Assembly (NCBI GenBank): GCA_037893245.1
Contig: JBAIAA010000074.1
Span: 3,932,054-3,996,053 of the forward strand
Direction: 5' to 3'
DNA: 64,000 nt
DNA from: Crossaster papposus
Taxonomy: Eukaryota > Echinodermata > Asteroidea > Velatida > Solasteridae
Shown here piece after piece: positions 1-12,200 of this stretch. The first letter of the stretch is position 1, and the number at the start of each line of letters is the position of its first letter. The position numbers were made by a program, and so were the translations under genes. The notes below the pieces were generated by a model, which saw nothing but the letters and a program-made list of their open reading frames with translations, was not told where the DNA came from and did not search any database.

Positions 1-15
1 CCACGCCCCTCTCAC

Positions 16-204
16 CTGCATTCTAAGGAAGGCAATGCTGTACTTGGCCTGTTCTTGTATCTGCCCCACCGTTTCCTTGAGATGTTTGATGTTGGATTCG
101 ACGGCCCCGAGACGCTCCCTAGCGGTGGCCGCGAGCGACAAAAACTGTACTACCTGTCCGATGACGTGCATGCGCTCGGATAAGTTCTGGTTCATATGGC
201 TCTT
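16..204 (-). CDS. INPP4: INPP4 exon 14: helical region before the C-terminal domain
   Basis: The exon is 189 bases, phase 0 at both ends, with acceptor ACTTATAACAG and donor GTGAGA. It encodes [20 protein letters not shown], then [20 protein letters not shown] and [11 protein letters not shown]. The end matches the INPP4 helix that finishes in (V/S)-x-FLLMQ. The remaining exons, including the catalytic cysteine motif, lie left of the window. Confidence 0.9.
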
Positions 205-3200
205 CTGTTATAAGTAGAGTGAACGTTACAGAAAATTCAAATAACTACAAATTAAAAAAAAAGAAATTCATTAATTATGGAAACTTCTATTAATATTAAA
301 CAAATAACATAAAATAGTTTGTGTCAAAATTTCATCGAAATGAGATTTACATTTTTTGTCATGAATAACATCTTTAATACCTACAGTTTCAGGTTTCATT
401 CACAGAAATGTTGATTTTCCTGAATAAAGTTGTACTACCATAGAGCCGACTTTTTCAAAGACTGTTTTCTCAGTTGTCAAAATTTGAACTCCAAGGAAGT
501 AATCAATATGCTAACATGTCATATATCCAGAACGAGAGGCACTATGGAACTCTATTATATACCAAATGAAAGCTTACGCTATGGGCTTTCCAACCATGTA
601 TACAAGTCAATTTCACTGTTTTGTGACATACATGTAACACCCATTTTTGTGGAGTGGGTCACTTATTTGGAATCCGAGTTTGAGACCCGGGTTAGAAGAA
701 TACCAATACATACCCAAGATATTAGTAGTTTCCTGCCACCACAATGGCTGTTGGTTTCGCTGTTAGCACCGGGGGACTTGACAAAGGACACGCCATTCCA
801 TTCCCAGTCCTCGTAAGGACTGCGACTGCTGCTGCTGCTGCTGCCACGGCCATGGCTGTGGCTGCTGCTTTGCACCTGGTGGTTGCTGCCGACGCTACTG
901 CTGCTCACGCTCAGCCGTTTCATCGACAGAATGACCTCATTGTCGCTGGTGCCGCTAGTCCGGCTGCTGCTGTTACCGCTGTCAGACGGCGAGGAGGTGG
1001 ATCCCTTAGTGGTAGACTTGTCGTGGCTGTTGGCGCTGTTGCTGCTGCTGCTACTACTGCTGCTGCTGCTGCTGTTGGGGCTTTTCACAGGCGAGCCACG
1101 GAAGGAGGCATTGCGGTAGCTGTTGAAGGCCTCCTCCATGAAGTTCTCGTTGATGACATTCAAGAGTTCCGTGACCTGAATCAGTGTAATGGATAAATCT
1201 AAACCTTAGTCAACAAACTACAAGATACCACTAACTGTAAAACAGATATTTAAGTCCCTGCAAGTCCTTTTATAAAGCCAGTCACAAGTACCGATAACCT
1301 GATAAACAATGACAAATGAATGCTTTTGTAACAATTCAATTATGACTTATGATGGACTAGCAGGGACTTGAATTCAAGTCTGCTGTAAAACCAACAGGGA
1401 TTTAGATAGTTTGGTAAGTTGGTAAACAATGCTTGATATATCACAAATTATTTCCAAGCCTACTTAATCTAACAAAATCCAACAGCAACAGTCTTCTGTA
1501 GGATTTTGTTGAATTAAGCTGCGAACCAGCAAATATGGTGTTGCATCTGTTGGATCCTGGTTGATTGAGAAGGCTTCATACTCAAATGACTGTTGGGTGT
1601 TGTTATACTAAGCAGAATCATTTAGAAAATTTGAATTAGAATTTGGTCAATTGATTTGTAGACGAGAGCCTCAACAACACGCTTCGTGCCATTACTGGCT
1701 GTCTGCAACCAACTCCAGCTGAAGAGCTCCCAGTTCTAGCAGGAATCCAACCAGCTGACCAGAGAAGAAAAGCCCATGTTATGGCACTGGCCTGGCCCGC
1801 ACTCGACCCAGACCACCTATCCATCAAGTCATCACTGAAGAAGCCGGACAACCCCGCCTCAAATCAAGTCATTCATTCGCATAGGAGGCACAGTCACTGC
1901 TCCAAGTGGCACACTCCAAGACAACATCCCAATAGTCTGCCAACAAATGGTGGCAGCAATTGCACCTGTCATCATCACCCCTGAAGAGTTACATGTACAT
2001 ATTCAAGCCAGCCAAATGCCCCCTGGCTCAGACCTATCCAGGCATTCATGGGTGAAGCTAAACCACCTGCGAACTAGAGTGGGACGTTTCAACTCCAATA
2101 TGCACAGATAGGCCTCAAACCAAGACTGGCATTCGACTGTGGAACAGATCATCAGAGAGTGCCCTCTCCATCAACCACCCAATGGAGCCCAAGGTTTGGC
2201 CGATGTTCCAACACAGGAATGGCTGCTCAATGTTAAGCTCCAGATCTAAGTCTACATGTACCTCCCCCCACCCCTGTTTTAGGCATACAAAAGAAGAAGT
2301 TGTATGTTTAACAGATGTACGGTTTTGATAATGACATTTGAAGTTCAAAAACAATTTGTTCAATTTTATTTAATGATGTATATGCAGGGTCCCAATGTAA
2401 ACCAGTTTTTAAACTGTTTGGGCACACCCTGGGTACAGAAATGTGATAGATAAACATAGCTGTCAAGGTGTAAAAGGTCAAACACATTATCTTGGATAGC
2501 TACAATCGTAGATCAATTGTATCCCCTACCCTCCTTCACTTGCAGGAAATGTTTGTATGAATCAGTTGGCCTGCTTTAGGTCCGACGTACAGGTACCTTC
2601 CTCACATGCAAACCACACCTAGGTAAGCAAGATTCAATTTTCAATTTGTCAGTAGCGGGCTCCCAATATATATTTCTGTGCGGCAAATTGTTTCCACTAA
2701 CTTCCGAAACATTCACTTCTGTGACCTGTCACAGAAGTGAATGTTTCGGAAGTTTCGGCATGCATGCCACATCACAAAACTGATTTTCATTTGTTCCTCT
2801 TTTTTTCCCTCTTTTTTTCCCTCTTTTAAAAACATTGCTGTAAAATACCAAGTTTAAAGCTGTCAAGAGCATGAAAACTCTTGACAGTCCTGAAGGCAAA
2901 CCCTGGTCCATCCCAGGGTCCATCCCAGGGTCCGTCCCAGGGTCCGTCCCAGGGTCCGTCCCAGGGTCCGTCCCAGGGTCCGTCCCAGGGTCCGTCCCAG
3001 GGTCCGTCCCAGGGTCCGTCCCAGGGTCCGTCCCAGGGTCCGTCCCAGGGTCCGTCCCAGGGTCCGTCCCAGGGTCCGTCCCAGGGTCCGTCCCAGGGTC
3101 CGTCCCAGGGTCCGTCCCAGGGTCCGTCCCAGGATCCGTCCCGGGATCCGTCCCGGGATCCGTCCCGGAGTCCGTCCCAGGTCCGGGCCGGGATATTGGG

Positions 3201-6200
3201 AATACTAGATTCTTTCAGACTAGTGAAGGTGATTTGACTTGACAAGTGGTTTAACTTTAACAAACCTTATTGCTGAGTTCTGCTGTCTTCTTTCTCATGC
3301 TCTCTAAACCGACGTGCCGCGCCGCTGACAAGACATCACTAGCCAACCAGTCAATGCTATTCTTCAAATCTGAAATCTGACTCAGCGTTTTGGCAGCTTG
3401 CAGTGTCAAGTTTTTGGTACTTCTGGACAAAATAAATGGAAACGAAGTAGAAATGTTAGCAAGCAGGGCTCGTGTTTAAACTTCAATTTGTTAATTATCA
3501 ATAAATTTCATACCAACAACAAAAGTTTTGCCAGCATAGCGACTACCTCTCATTCCAAACATTTGGCTAAATCAAAAACCCTCTGCAGTCTAATTTTATG
3601 CACAGCACAAAGAACAAACTTAACCAGTTCGCGCCAGGATTATTTTAACATCACCGAGCCGAGGTGCGTGATTATTTTTAACGAAACTCGATTCAAGGGG
3701 GGTTTAGGCCGATGTTACCGAGAAGCACACCCACGCATTTCCAGCCTTGCTCGCTGCTGACAGACATTTCCGGCCTTGCTCGTGACGTATTTATGCGACA
3801 CCCGTTTTGAATCTGGGGAAAACTTGCGTGTATATGACACAAAACACAGTAAAGGGGGCCACCAATCTACCTGTCACATTAGCACAATTTCTTTGTGTTG
3901 ATTAACTCAATTAACCATCCCACTGCTCCAGTGTTTGTTTTTACATGGGTAGCCCTATGACTCCGCTATGAGGTAAAAAACTATAAGGTGCAGAGATTGG
4001 TGTATCCTTTTTTAAATAAAATTAACTGACAAATATTTATTAAAAAATTGACGGAAAATGCAGGTAGATTTTTCCGTCAAATGTGTTAAACAAAAGCAGG
4101 CCCATATCTTTGCTTAAAGCAGGCCCATATCTTTGCTTATTTTTATTTAGTTTTTACATAGTTTGCTTCTTTCAGTTCTGTGATAGTATGCATATCGATT
4201 CACTTCTTTAAAGAATTCTGGAAGCTTTGTGTAATAGGTTGAGTTTGATAAAGAAACACTGCCAATGTGACAACTGTGCCTGGCCCACTTTACTGTGTTT
4301 TGTGTCATATACGTCTTCCGGCTAACAAGATAATACAACCAGCAAATCTCTACTCACGATTTAGACTGTTCCTCTGTGTAGTGTTCCAACATTCGCTTTA
4401 GTCCTCCGTGTCTGAATTTCAGGGAGTGAGCTGCTGGTGCACCAACAGTAATCAAGTCATACAAAAACTCTGCAAGACGAAAATTGAGAATTGTTCATTT
4501 CCTCAAAACCTGCAATGGCTAATGACAAGACTGTTGAAATCAACATCAAGAAAATTGGATACAAAAAATGTTGCCATTTTCTGTCTTTGTTTCCTAATTT
4601 TTGTATAACAAAGTAAAATTTGTCTTAGGTTGAACAAAGAATAAAGTGGAGTGGGATTTGAACTCGGGACCTTCAGGTTAAAGTTCGTTTGTGTGGAAAA
4701 TTTTAAGAAGAAATAATGATTAGAACATAGCCGTTGCTATGCTCAACTGAACCTTACTTGTCCTGTTTTGTTAACTTTTGCGTGTTTTGTTTAAGTTCGG
4801 GACCTTCAGGTTAATGTTATTTAGTCATGGATCATCATGCAAAGTCAATGGAAAATAGAAATACAATTTGTTTTTAAACTGAAGAGTTTGTACCTTTAGA
4901 GCCTGGTTCCTCCACCCTTAATCTCTGCAGATGTAGATTGATGGGGACAAACTCTAGCAGTTTATCGGACTTGGCCGTACTCTTCTTGAACTGGGGACCT
5001 GAGACTAGAAGAGATAAATAAAAGATGTGCCTGGTTGAAAAGATGAGACTCTCCGTGGGCTTTGGAAATAATTATCTCTTTAAAAATCTTCCACAACCAA
5101 AATCTTGAACTTAAAACTCAACGGGTTTTGCCCAACATCTGTCGCAGGTACTGTTGATTTATAATAATCAATGGCAGTGTACAATATATGTGGCCTTTAC
5201 ACGTGGCCTTTACATCCGTTGCGGGTTCCTTTCATATACATATGGCAGTGTACAATGTACGTGGCCTTTACACGTGGCCTTTACATCCGTTGCGGGTACC
5301 GTTCATATACATATGGCAGTGTACAATGTACGTGGCCTTTACACGTGGCCTTTACATCCGTTGCGGGTACCGTTCATATACATATGGCAGTGTACAATGT
5401 ACGTGGCCTTTACACGTGGCCTTTACATCCGTTGCGGGTACCGTTCATATACATATGGCAGTGTACAATGTACGTGGCCTTTACACGTGGCCTTTACATC
5501 CGTTGCGGGTACCGTTCATATACATATGGCAGTGTACAATGTACGTGGCCTTTACACGTGGCCTTTACATCCGTTGCGGGTACCGTTCATATATAATAAT
5601 CAATGGCAGTGTACAATGTACGTGGCCTTTACATGTAAGACTAAAGTGCCATCGTTTTTTTTCTTGTTTTTAAGTTAATTTTAGGGCCATTACTGGTCAT
5701 TGTTATCATGAAGTAGACCTTTTCACATCCAAGAAACAATTAATAACGAATGGAAATCGGGAAACGTAAATACAAGTTTGAGAAAAACACACATGTCAAT
5801 CACTAGAAAAGCCTAACACCCCCTACCTACGGGGCTAGTATTCATTGGGACCAAGGACCAGTAAAACACCTCGCAGACGACTTCTCCAATCCATGTCAAG
5901 TCACACTATCTCTGCTCATCCCAAATTACATTTGTCATGCAGGACATGGCAAATAACCCTCTCTACAAATCTGATATCCTGTCTGTGAATATTCCTTGCT
6001 CCTGGGCCTCCAAAAAAGAAAGAAAGCATGACAAGTCATAAATCGGAGTTCTCCAGAGAAAAAAGATGAAGAAAAATTGCAACTGTCGCCTGAGGAAACC
6101 CCTTTTGTTTTAAAATCTGCTCTCGGTGTTAATTCTGCGCAGATGGTACGACCTGCTTCTTCACTGGCTTCAAAATCTGTTTCTTATTTCATGCTTTCTT

Positions 6201-9200
6201 TCCAACAAGCCCGGGGGGTATTTCTGAACATCTTCCTCGGTGAAGGGGAGCAAAAGGTGGGCCCAGGGGGGAATAGGAGGATGTTATTGGTCTATGCAGT
6301 CAGGAAGGGAGATATGGATCACGGTTCCAACAAACCGGAACATCCCTCTCAGCTGGAATGCTCTACGAGGAGACGTTAGAGGATCTAGAGCACAGCCAAG
6401 TGCTTCTCGGACACCTGCAAGTTAAGAGATTCGATTCAAGACACTCGGAATAGTAAATTCCACTTTAATAACAAGAGTACATGTATGTTATCAGCCAGAA
6501 TTATGTGATGCATGCTGATCAAGAATTCCATCTAGCTTTTGTTTTCTGCAAAGTACGTAAGGCAGAGCCAGGGCACAGGTGACTTGTTCTGGGACGCCCG
6601 ATTGTTGAACTAACAGACCTTTCTACTAAGCTCTAACATATGATGTTTTAGCCAATCACAGCTACAGTATGATCAATGTATGATATGCATGCATGCAGAT
6701 AAGACTTGCACGTCTTAAAGGCGCAACGTGGCCAGGCCTGAGCGTGGCACTGACAAGCTCCGCGTGTAGTCACCGATGTATGCAGTTGGCAGAGCCCAAT
6801 GAATTGGTCTATTCAATACAGCTGACACCAGTTTCATGGCAGTGCAAAGCGCAGAAATCTGCCAAGCAGAAAAATCTGCCAAGCACAGACATTATTTGCT
6901 TAGTGAAAAAAGCAGGATACCAGCTAAAATGCATGAGATGCATATTGCTTGTCATTGATTCCCACCTTATTTTCTGGCTTAAAATGAATATTTGCTAAGC
7001 ATTTTTGTCTACTTGCTCTGCTCTGTAAAATTGAACTAAAAAACTGACGTGCTTAGCACATCTAAGTTTTGCTATTAAACAAAAATGCACTATCAGTCAG
7101 ATTTATGTGTGATGTCTGCTTCTCGAAATTGGTTCGTAGCCGAGGTTGTGCTAAGCACCTAAGTTTGCTGATAGTTTTTCACTTCTGCGCCGCTCCGTAA
7201 AATCGAGGTCGCATGACCCTTGGGTGTCTGTGCGATGGAACTCGTAAATGATTCAATAACAATTGCAAAATCATTTCCCCGCCACATGAACTTGGGCCTG
7301 ACGACTGCCGCTGGGCAAATGTGCCAGATTTCATTCATTATTCCAACTTTCCGTTGCGCTTCGCTCAGCTCCGCATACCTGAAGATGAAGGGCTGCCTTG
7401 GGGAATTTAATTTAAATTGGCCATAGGAAAGGGAAGGTGGTAATTTGGGGATCCTGTTTTCGAAAAAAACAATTACGTACATGTATGATATAATATGTGA
7501 CCTGTCACCACAATATGAGAGTAAAGTCGGAAAATTGAAAATTGAGATATTGGTATTTTCAATTTCTTGAGAAAGAGAGCTTTCCAATGGTATATAACAC
7601 TTGGGGGTTTTGCGATAAATACATTTTACAGCGCTCCAGAAAGTCACAGGTTTCACAAAACGTGTTTGTGAGAAAACTTACTTATAAACATCCTAAAGAA
7701 AACACACAAAAGATTGCCAAACAGGACAAATAAGGTTCGGTTGAGCATAGCAACTGCTATGTTCTAATCATTATTTCTTCTTGAAACTTTCCACACATAC
7801 ACACTATTGTATAATCAACATAATATCAAAATTTCGAAAACGTGGGATAGTTACGAAGACCTAATTTGCATATTTAATTACCGTGTTAATTAGACCACTG
7901 ATGGACTTTAATCCAAACACTAACTATGCAAACACTGTTCAAAATCATGTAATTTAAGAGGTTTTCGATCATCTGATTGCACCCAAAATTAGGAATATGT
8001 AGAGGAGGACTTAGGTTTCCAAATTACGCAAAATCTCAAAATTGACCACCCCTTCATATTTTGACTTTGGAAGGCCATATCTCCAAATCACATTGTGCGA
8101 CTTTACTCTCATTTTGTGGCGACAGGTCACATATTATCTGAGCCAAAACAACTGCTAATATATTAGATCACCTTCTGTAATGCAGTATAATCAAATACAA
8201 AATAATGGACAACATTTACAGAAATGTAGTTTGCCAATTTTAGAAACAGCAATTACAATTAGCCTAAAGCAGGTTATTACCAACAAAGCTCAGTTGATAC
8301 TTTTGGAGAAAAATAAGAAAACTCATCATCACTTTTCTCAACGCAATCAAGAATTTGGTTGAATTCCCTACCTGTCAAGATAGGCCAGCCAACCCATGTC
8401 AAAATGTCCTGACTATGGCTAGTGTCTAGGTGTTTGCCCATTACAACTACGCATGAACAGGCTGACAATAGACGTAGCCGTAACTCTGGAAGCCCGTTTC
8501 AAACACAGCCATATTCATGAATACCCTTTGGACTTGCGCCCTCTTGTGGCATGATTCCAGTTTGCCATTCGAGGAAAATAATCCTTGTTCACAGATATGT
8601 CACCAATTGCAAATTATTATAAATTCGGTCAATAGAAGATTTTTTTTTTTAAAGAAAGAAAAAAAAATCCCCTTTTTTCTTGCCATGTTTGCTTTAAAAT
8701 TACCGTTGGGTGCTATATTTTACAGAATGCTTGATTCTGCAATTTACTCGAAATAATGAAATAAACAGGTCAAAAGAAATAAGTCCCCCTGGGAAATTTG
8801 CGATTTTCTGGAAGACAGTTAGGCTCCTTAACCTGTTACACAAATGTAAAATGTAGTCTGAAATGTTACACATTTATTGTGCAATAAAGTTTCACCCAAC
8901 ATTTAACGTTCGCCTTGAAATGCTGCCATTTGTTAAATGTGATGACCAATACAAAATGACACTTTCTTACGTAGGGATTTGACAAATGGAGAAAATCATG
9001 TTTTTACAGAATTTTTTTATATTCTTTCCTCACTTAAATTAATTTTCCTAAAGTGTACAAATGTAAGCATGCATTTAATGTTTTTGTTTTTAATTTTCTA
9101 AATTTACGAAGTACAGTAAATTAGAGTCACCCAAGCAAAACAATTTTTTTAAAGCATAAAGGTTTTGTGGAAATGGATTTTTTTTGTCCTTTCGTTTCAG

Positions 9201-12200
9201 TAATGAATGTTTACATTTGTACACTTTAGAAAAATTAAATGAAGTGAGGAAAGAATATTAACAAGTTCTGTAAAAACATGATTTTCTCCATTTGTCCAAT
9301 CCCTATATGCAAGAAAGTGTCATTTTGTATTGGTCATCACATTTAACAAATGGCAGCATTTCAAGGCGAACGTTAACTGTTGGGTGAAACTTTATTGCAC
9401 AATAAATGTGTAACATTTCAGACTACATTTTACATTTGTGTAACAGGTTAAGGAGCCTAACTGTCTTCCAGAAAAATGCACATTTCCTAGGGGGGACATT
9501 TCTTTTGACCTGTTTAGGATGTTTCATAATATTTAGGGGCCGTCCAAAGTTGTCAACATTTTAATGGTCGTACAAAGCGTACGACAGGGGGGAGGGGGGT
9601 CGGAGGCCGCGTACGACTTTAAATAGTGAATAAAATGTTGATTTTGTACCGTACAATATAATTTGAGGTTTGGTTTTTTAAATCAGAAGCGATACAAAGT
9701 CCGCTGTTCCAAAAGGATTGCTTCGGCAGGTATACCTTGTTTACAGCTATTGTGCAACTCCGAGAAAAAAACCCTGATGCGTCCCTAGCGTAGCTGGCGA
9801 GGATGGGATACTTTTGACGCCGCCCGAAATCCCGCCCTACATGCCGCAGCGGCCGAGTTCATATAGCGCAACGTTAACCACGAGGTGTACACGTACGTGC
9901 GCGCATGGACGAATCCCGCAAGTGTATATGGTGTACATGCATACCCTGAATATAGAGCGCGAATGTGCCAAGCGTGAATGAATAAACCTATGACGCAACT
10001 GTACTGCGAATCGTTCCCACAGCTGTGCATGGACATGGTGCACGCCATACCCCACCGCGCTCTACCGGTGTTTGGAGTTTGTACACTCGGGACGAGGTTG
10101 TCACTGCCAATGATCATGGCGTCGCACTTGTTGCAGTCCGATCGTTGCAGTCCAGAGACCAGCCATGCTTTTATACAGCAAATGTATGTGTACATTGTTT
10201 TTGACAAAATTTAATGTTCATCTGATTTTGTTTTTAACTTGCATTGATCATCAGCAACATGAATAACATTGCTATTAATAGTAATACTCAGTGCAGCACA
10301 CATGTAAAATGATGATAAAACATGTGCATCAACATTGAAAAAATAAAATGTTGAAAAGTACTACTTTGGGGGGAGGAAGGGGGGTCTTGAAAAGTAGTAC
10401 GCTCTGTACGACCTTAAAAATGTTGACAACTTTGGACGGCCCCTTAGGCAGTTTAGTTTTCAATGTTTTCTAAAAATTTCCTTTAATCCATCACCCCATA
10501 TAACATTTTGACAACTACCAACTATCAAAAGTACATACACGAATGGTACATGTAGGTCTTGGTTTTATGCCAAAACAAATATTAGGTACGTACGCGACTT
10601 TAATCTTTTGAGAAATTGACAAATAAATTGTCAAGACAAGTAAATATGAGGTTCTTTATCTAAAGCACGCAGCTTGATTGGTTCTGACAGAATGTTTTAT
10701 CACATTAACTGAATCATGCCGATAACATAAAAAAAAAATACCACAAATTCTGTTAACAGTTCTGGAATCAAAATTACTGTTGCAGCCTGTTAAGATCAGT
10801 TGCTGGAAGACTGGGCTAGGGGCAGTATCATCCATTTCGTTAAAGAAACTCACGTCAATGCAACTTACTTTTGAAAATGTCAATAGGTGAAATAATTAGT
10901 GGGTTCAGATTACGAAGTGTTGAGGAGACACAAGAATTTGCAAAACTGCTGCGAACAAATTAACATGCAACTTTCTAGGGAACTGACCTGATTTTATACA
11001 ATATATACAAAATACAATTTTTTCTCTGTCTATGAAGTCTAGGTTTTTGCTGTAAATTTCTGCAAATTTAACACGAGGAGATAAGTATAGAGGGGCTGCA
11101 GGCGTTGTCACTGATGTCAACCTACACAAAAAATGGGGGGGGGGGGGGGGGGGGGGGGAGAGAAGGAGAAAGATACCCTTTCAAGAGATGCTGTCAATAA
11201 ACCAAAGCATACACGAACTTGAATAGAAGTCAGTTCCAACCAAATCGTATCTGCACGCTCCAATACAAGCCTCCTTTCTGGCTGAGCTAAACTATTCCCT
11301 GGTTTTGTCTGCGATGGACAGACGGCTTGGGAGCCCAGAAAAAAAGCATTTTCTAGTTTTCCTATTTTTCTAACAATAACCTGAGATACCTTACTGACTA
11401 GCTACCACCCCCCCCCCCCCCCCCCCAGGGGGATTAGTTTGAAGCTGAACATGTGACATGGGCAGAGAGAGGGGAGAAGTCTTCCAGTCCTTGTTCCTGT
11501 GTTTGAATTTGATGGCAGACGACTTTTGACGCAAGAAACCAACAAATTCCTCTGCCCATAAACAAGTCAAAAGGGGGAAAGACACAACACATACTACTAA
11601 AGTGTCTGGTTGAGTTGCTTACAAACCTTATTTTATAACAATTTATTATAAAAAAAAAATCTGGGAAAAAACTACATAACCACAAATGATAATTTTAAGA
11701 CAGTTTTAATCATAAACATTCTGAGCTTGTTAGTTATTGAACTAATCCTTGCACCTTCTGTTCACTGACTTATCAGCAAATATGCTCTTTCTGGTTTTGC
11801 AACAAACCGATTTAAAAACACTTTATCAAATGGTTGCTCAATTTCTTTTAGAGGGGAGTCACAAAAGTCTGTTGCACAAAAGGTCATTCATCCTATGATC
11901 CAATTTGGCTGGCAAGACCACAAATCATAAACCTTCTGAAAAAATTCACCCCTTAAATCCTTTTCACGCCTTTTGTTTCGTTTTTTTTTTCTTTGGGAAA
12001 AAAAGTTTGACTCAAACTCCAGTCTAAGCCCATGCCTGTTAAATTATAAACTTTAGAAGTAGGTCACTCTCCTACAAAAAAACAGAGAAAGTACTCTGTG
12101 TCGACGACGGACTTACCTTTGGTTTGTTTGATGAGATATTCCATTGATTCATTGTATCTGGCTATCATGTTGACGTGTTCCATCATGACGGCTGAACGAA

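Noticed and set aside
744..1196. Alanine/valine-rich and leucine-rich open frames opposite INPP4 exon 13
   Set aside because: They are antisense shadows of the AGC repeats; the minus frame has splice sites and family similarity.
2826..3263. Long GPSQ / VPGS / WDGP repeat proteins on both strands
   Set aside because: A stop-free 12-bp tandem repeat keeps all frames open; no start context or splice logic.
5154..5678. Three overlapping open frames of 141-174 codons
   Set aside because: The 71-bp repeat shifts frame each unit, so all three frames are open by construction.
11079..11120. Candidate INPP4 exon reading [16 protein letters not shown]
   Set aside because: Weak resemblance to the GAPAAH block; the true block was found at 4358-4469 with matching phases.
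11440..11555. Candidate INPP4 exon reading [20 protein letters not shown]
   Set aside because: No usable donor before the C run, and the true LEFVPINLH exon is at 4894-4998.
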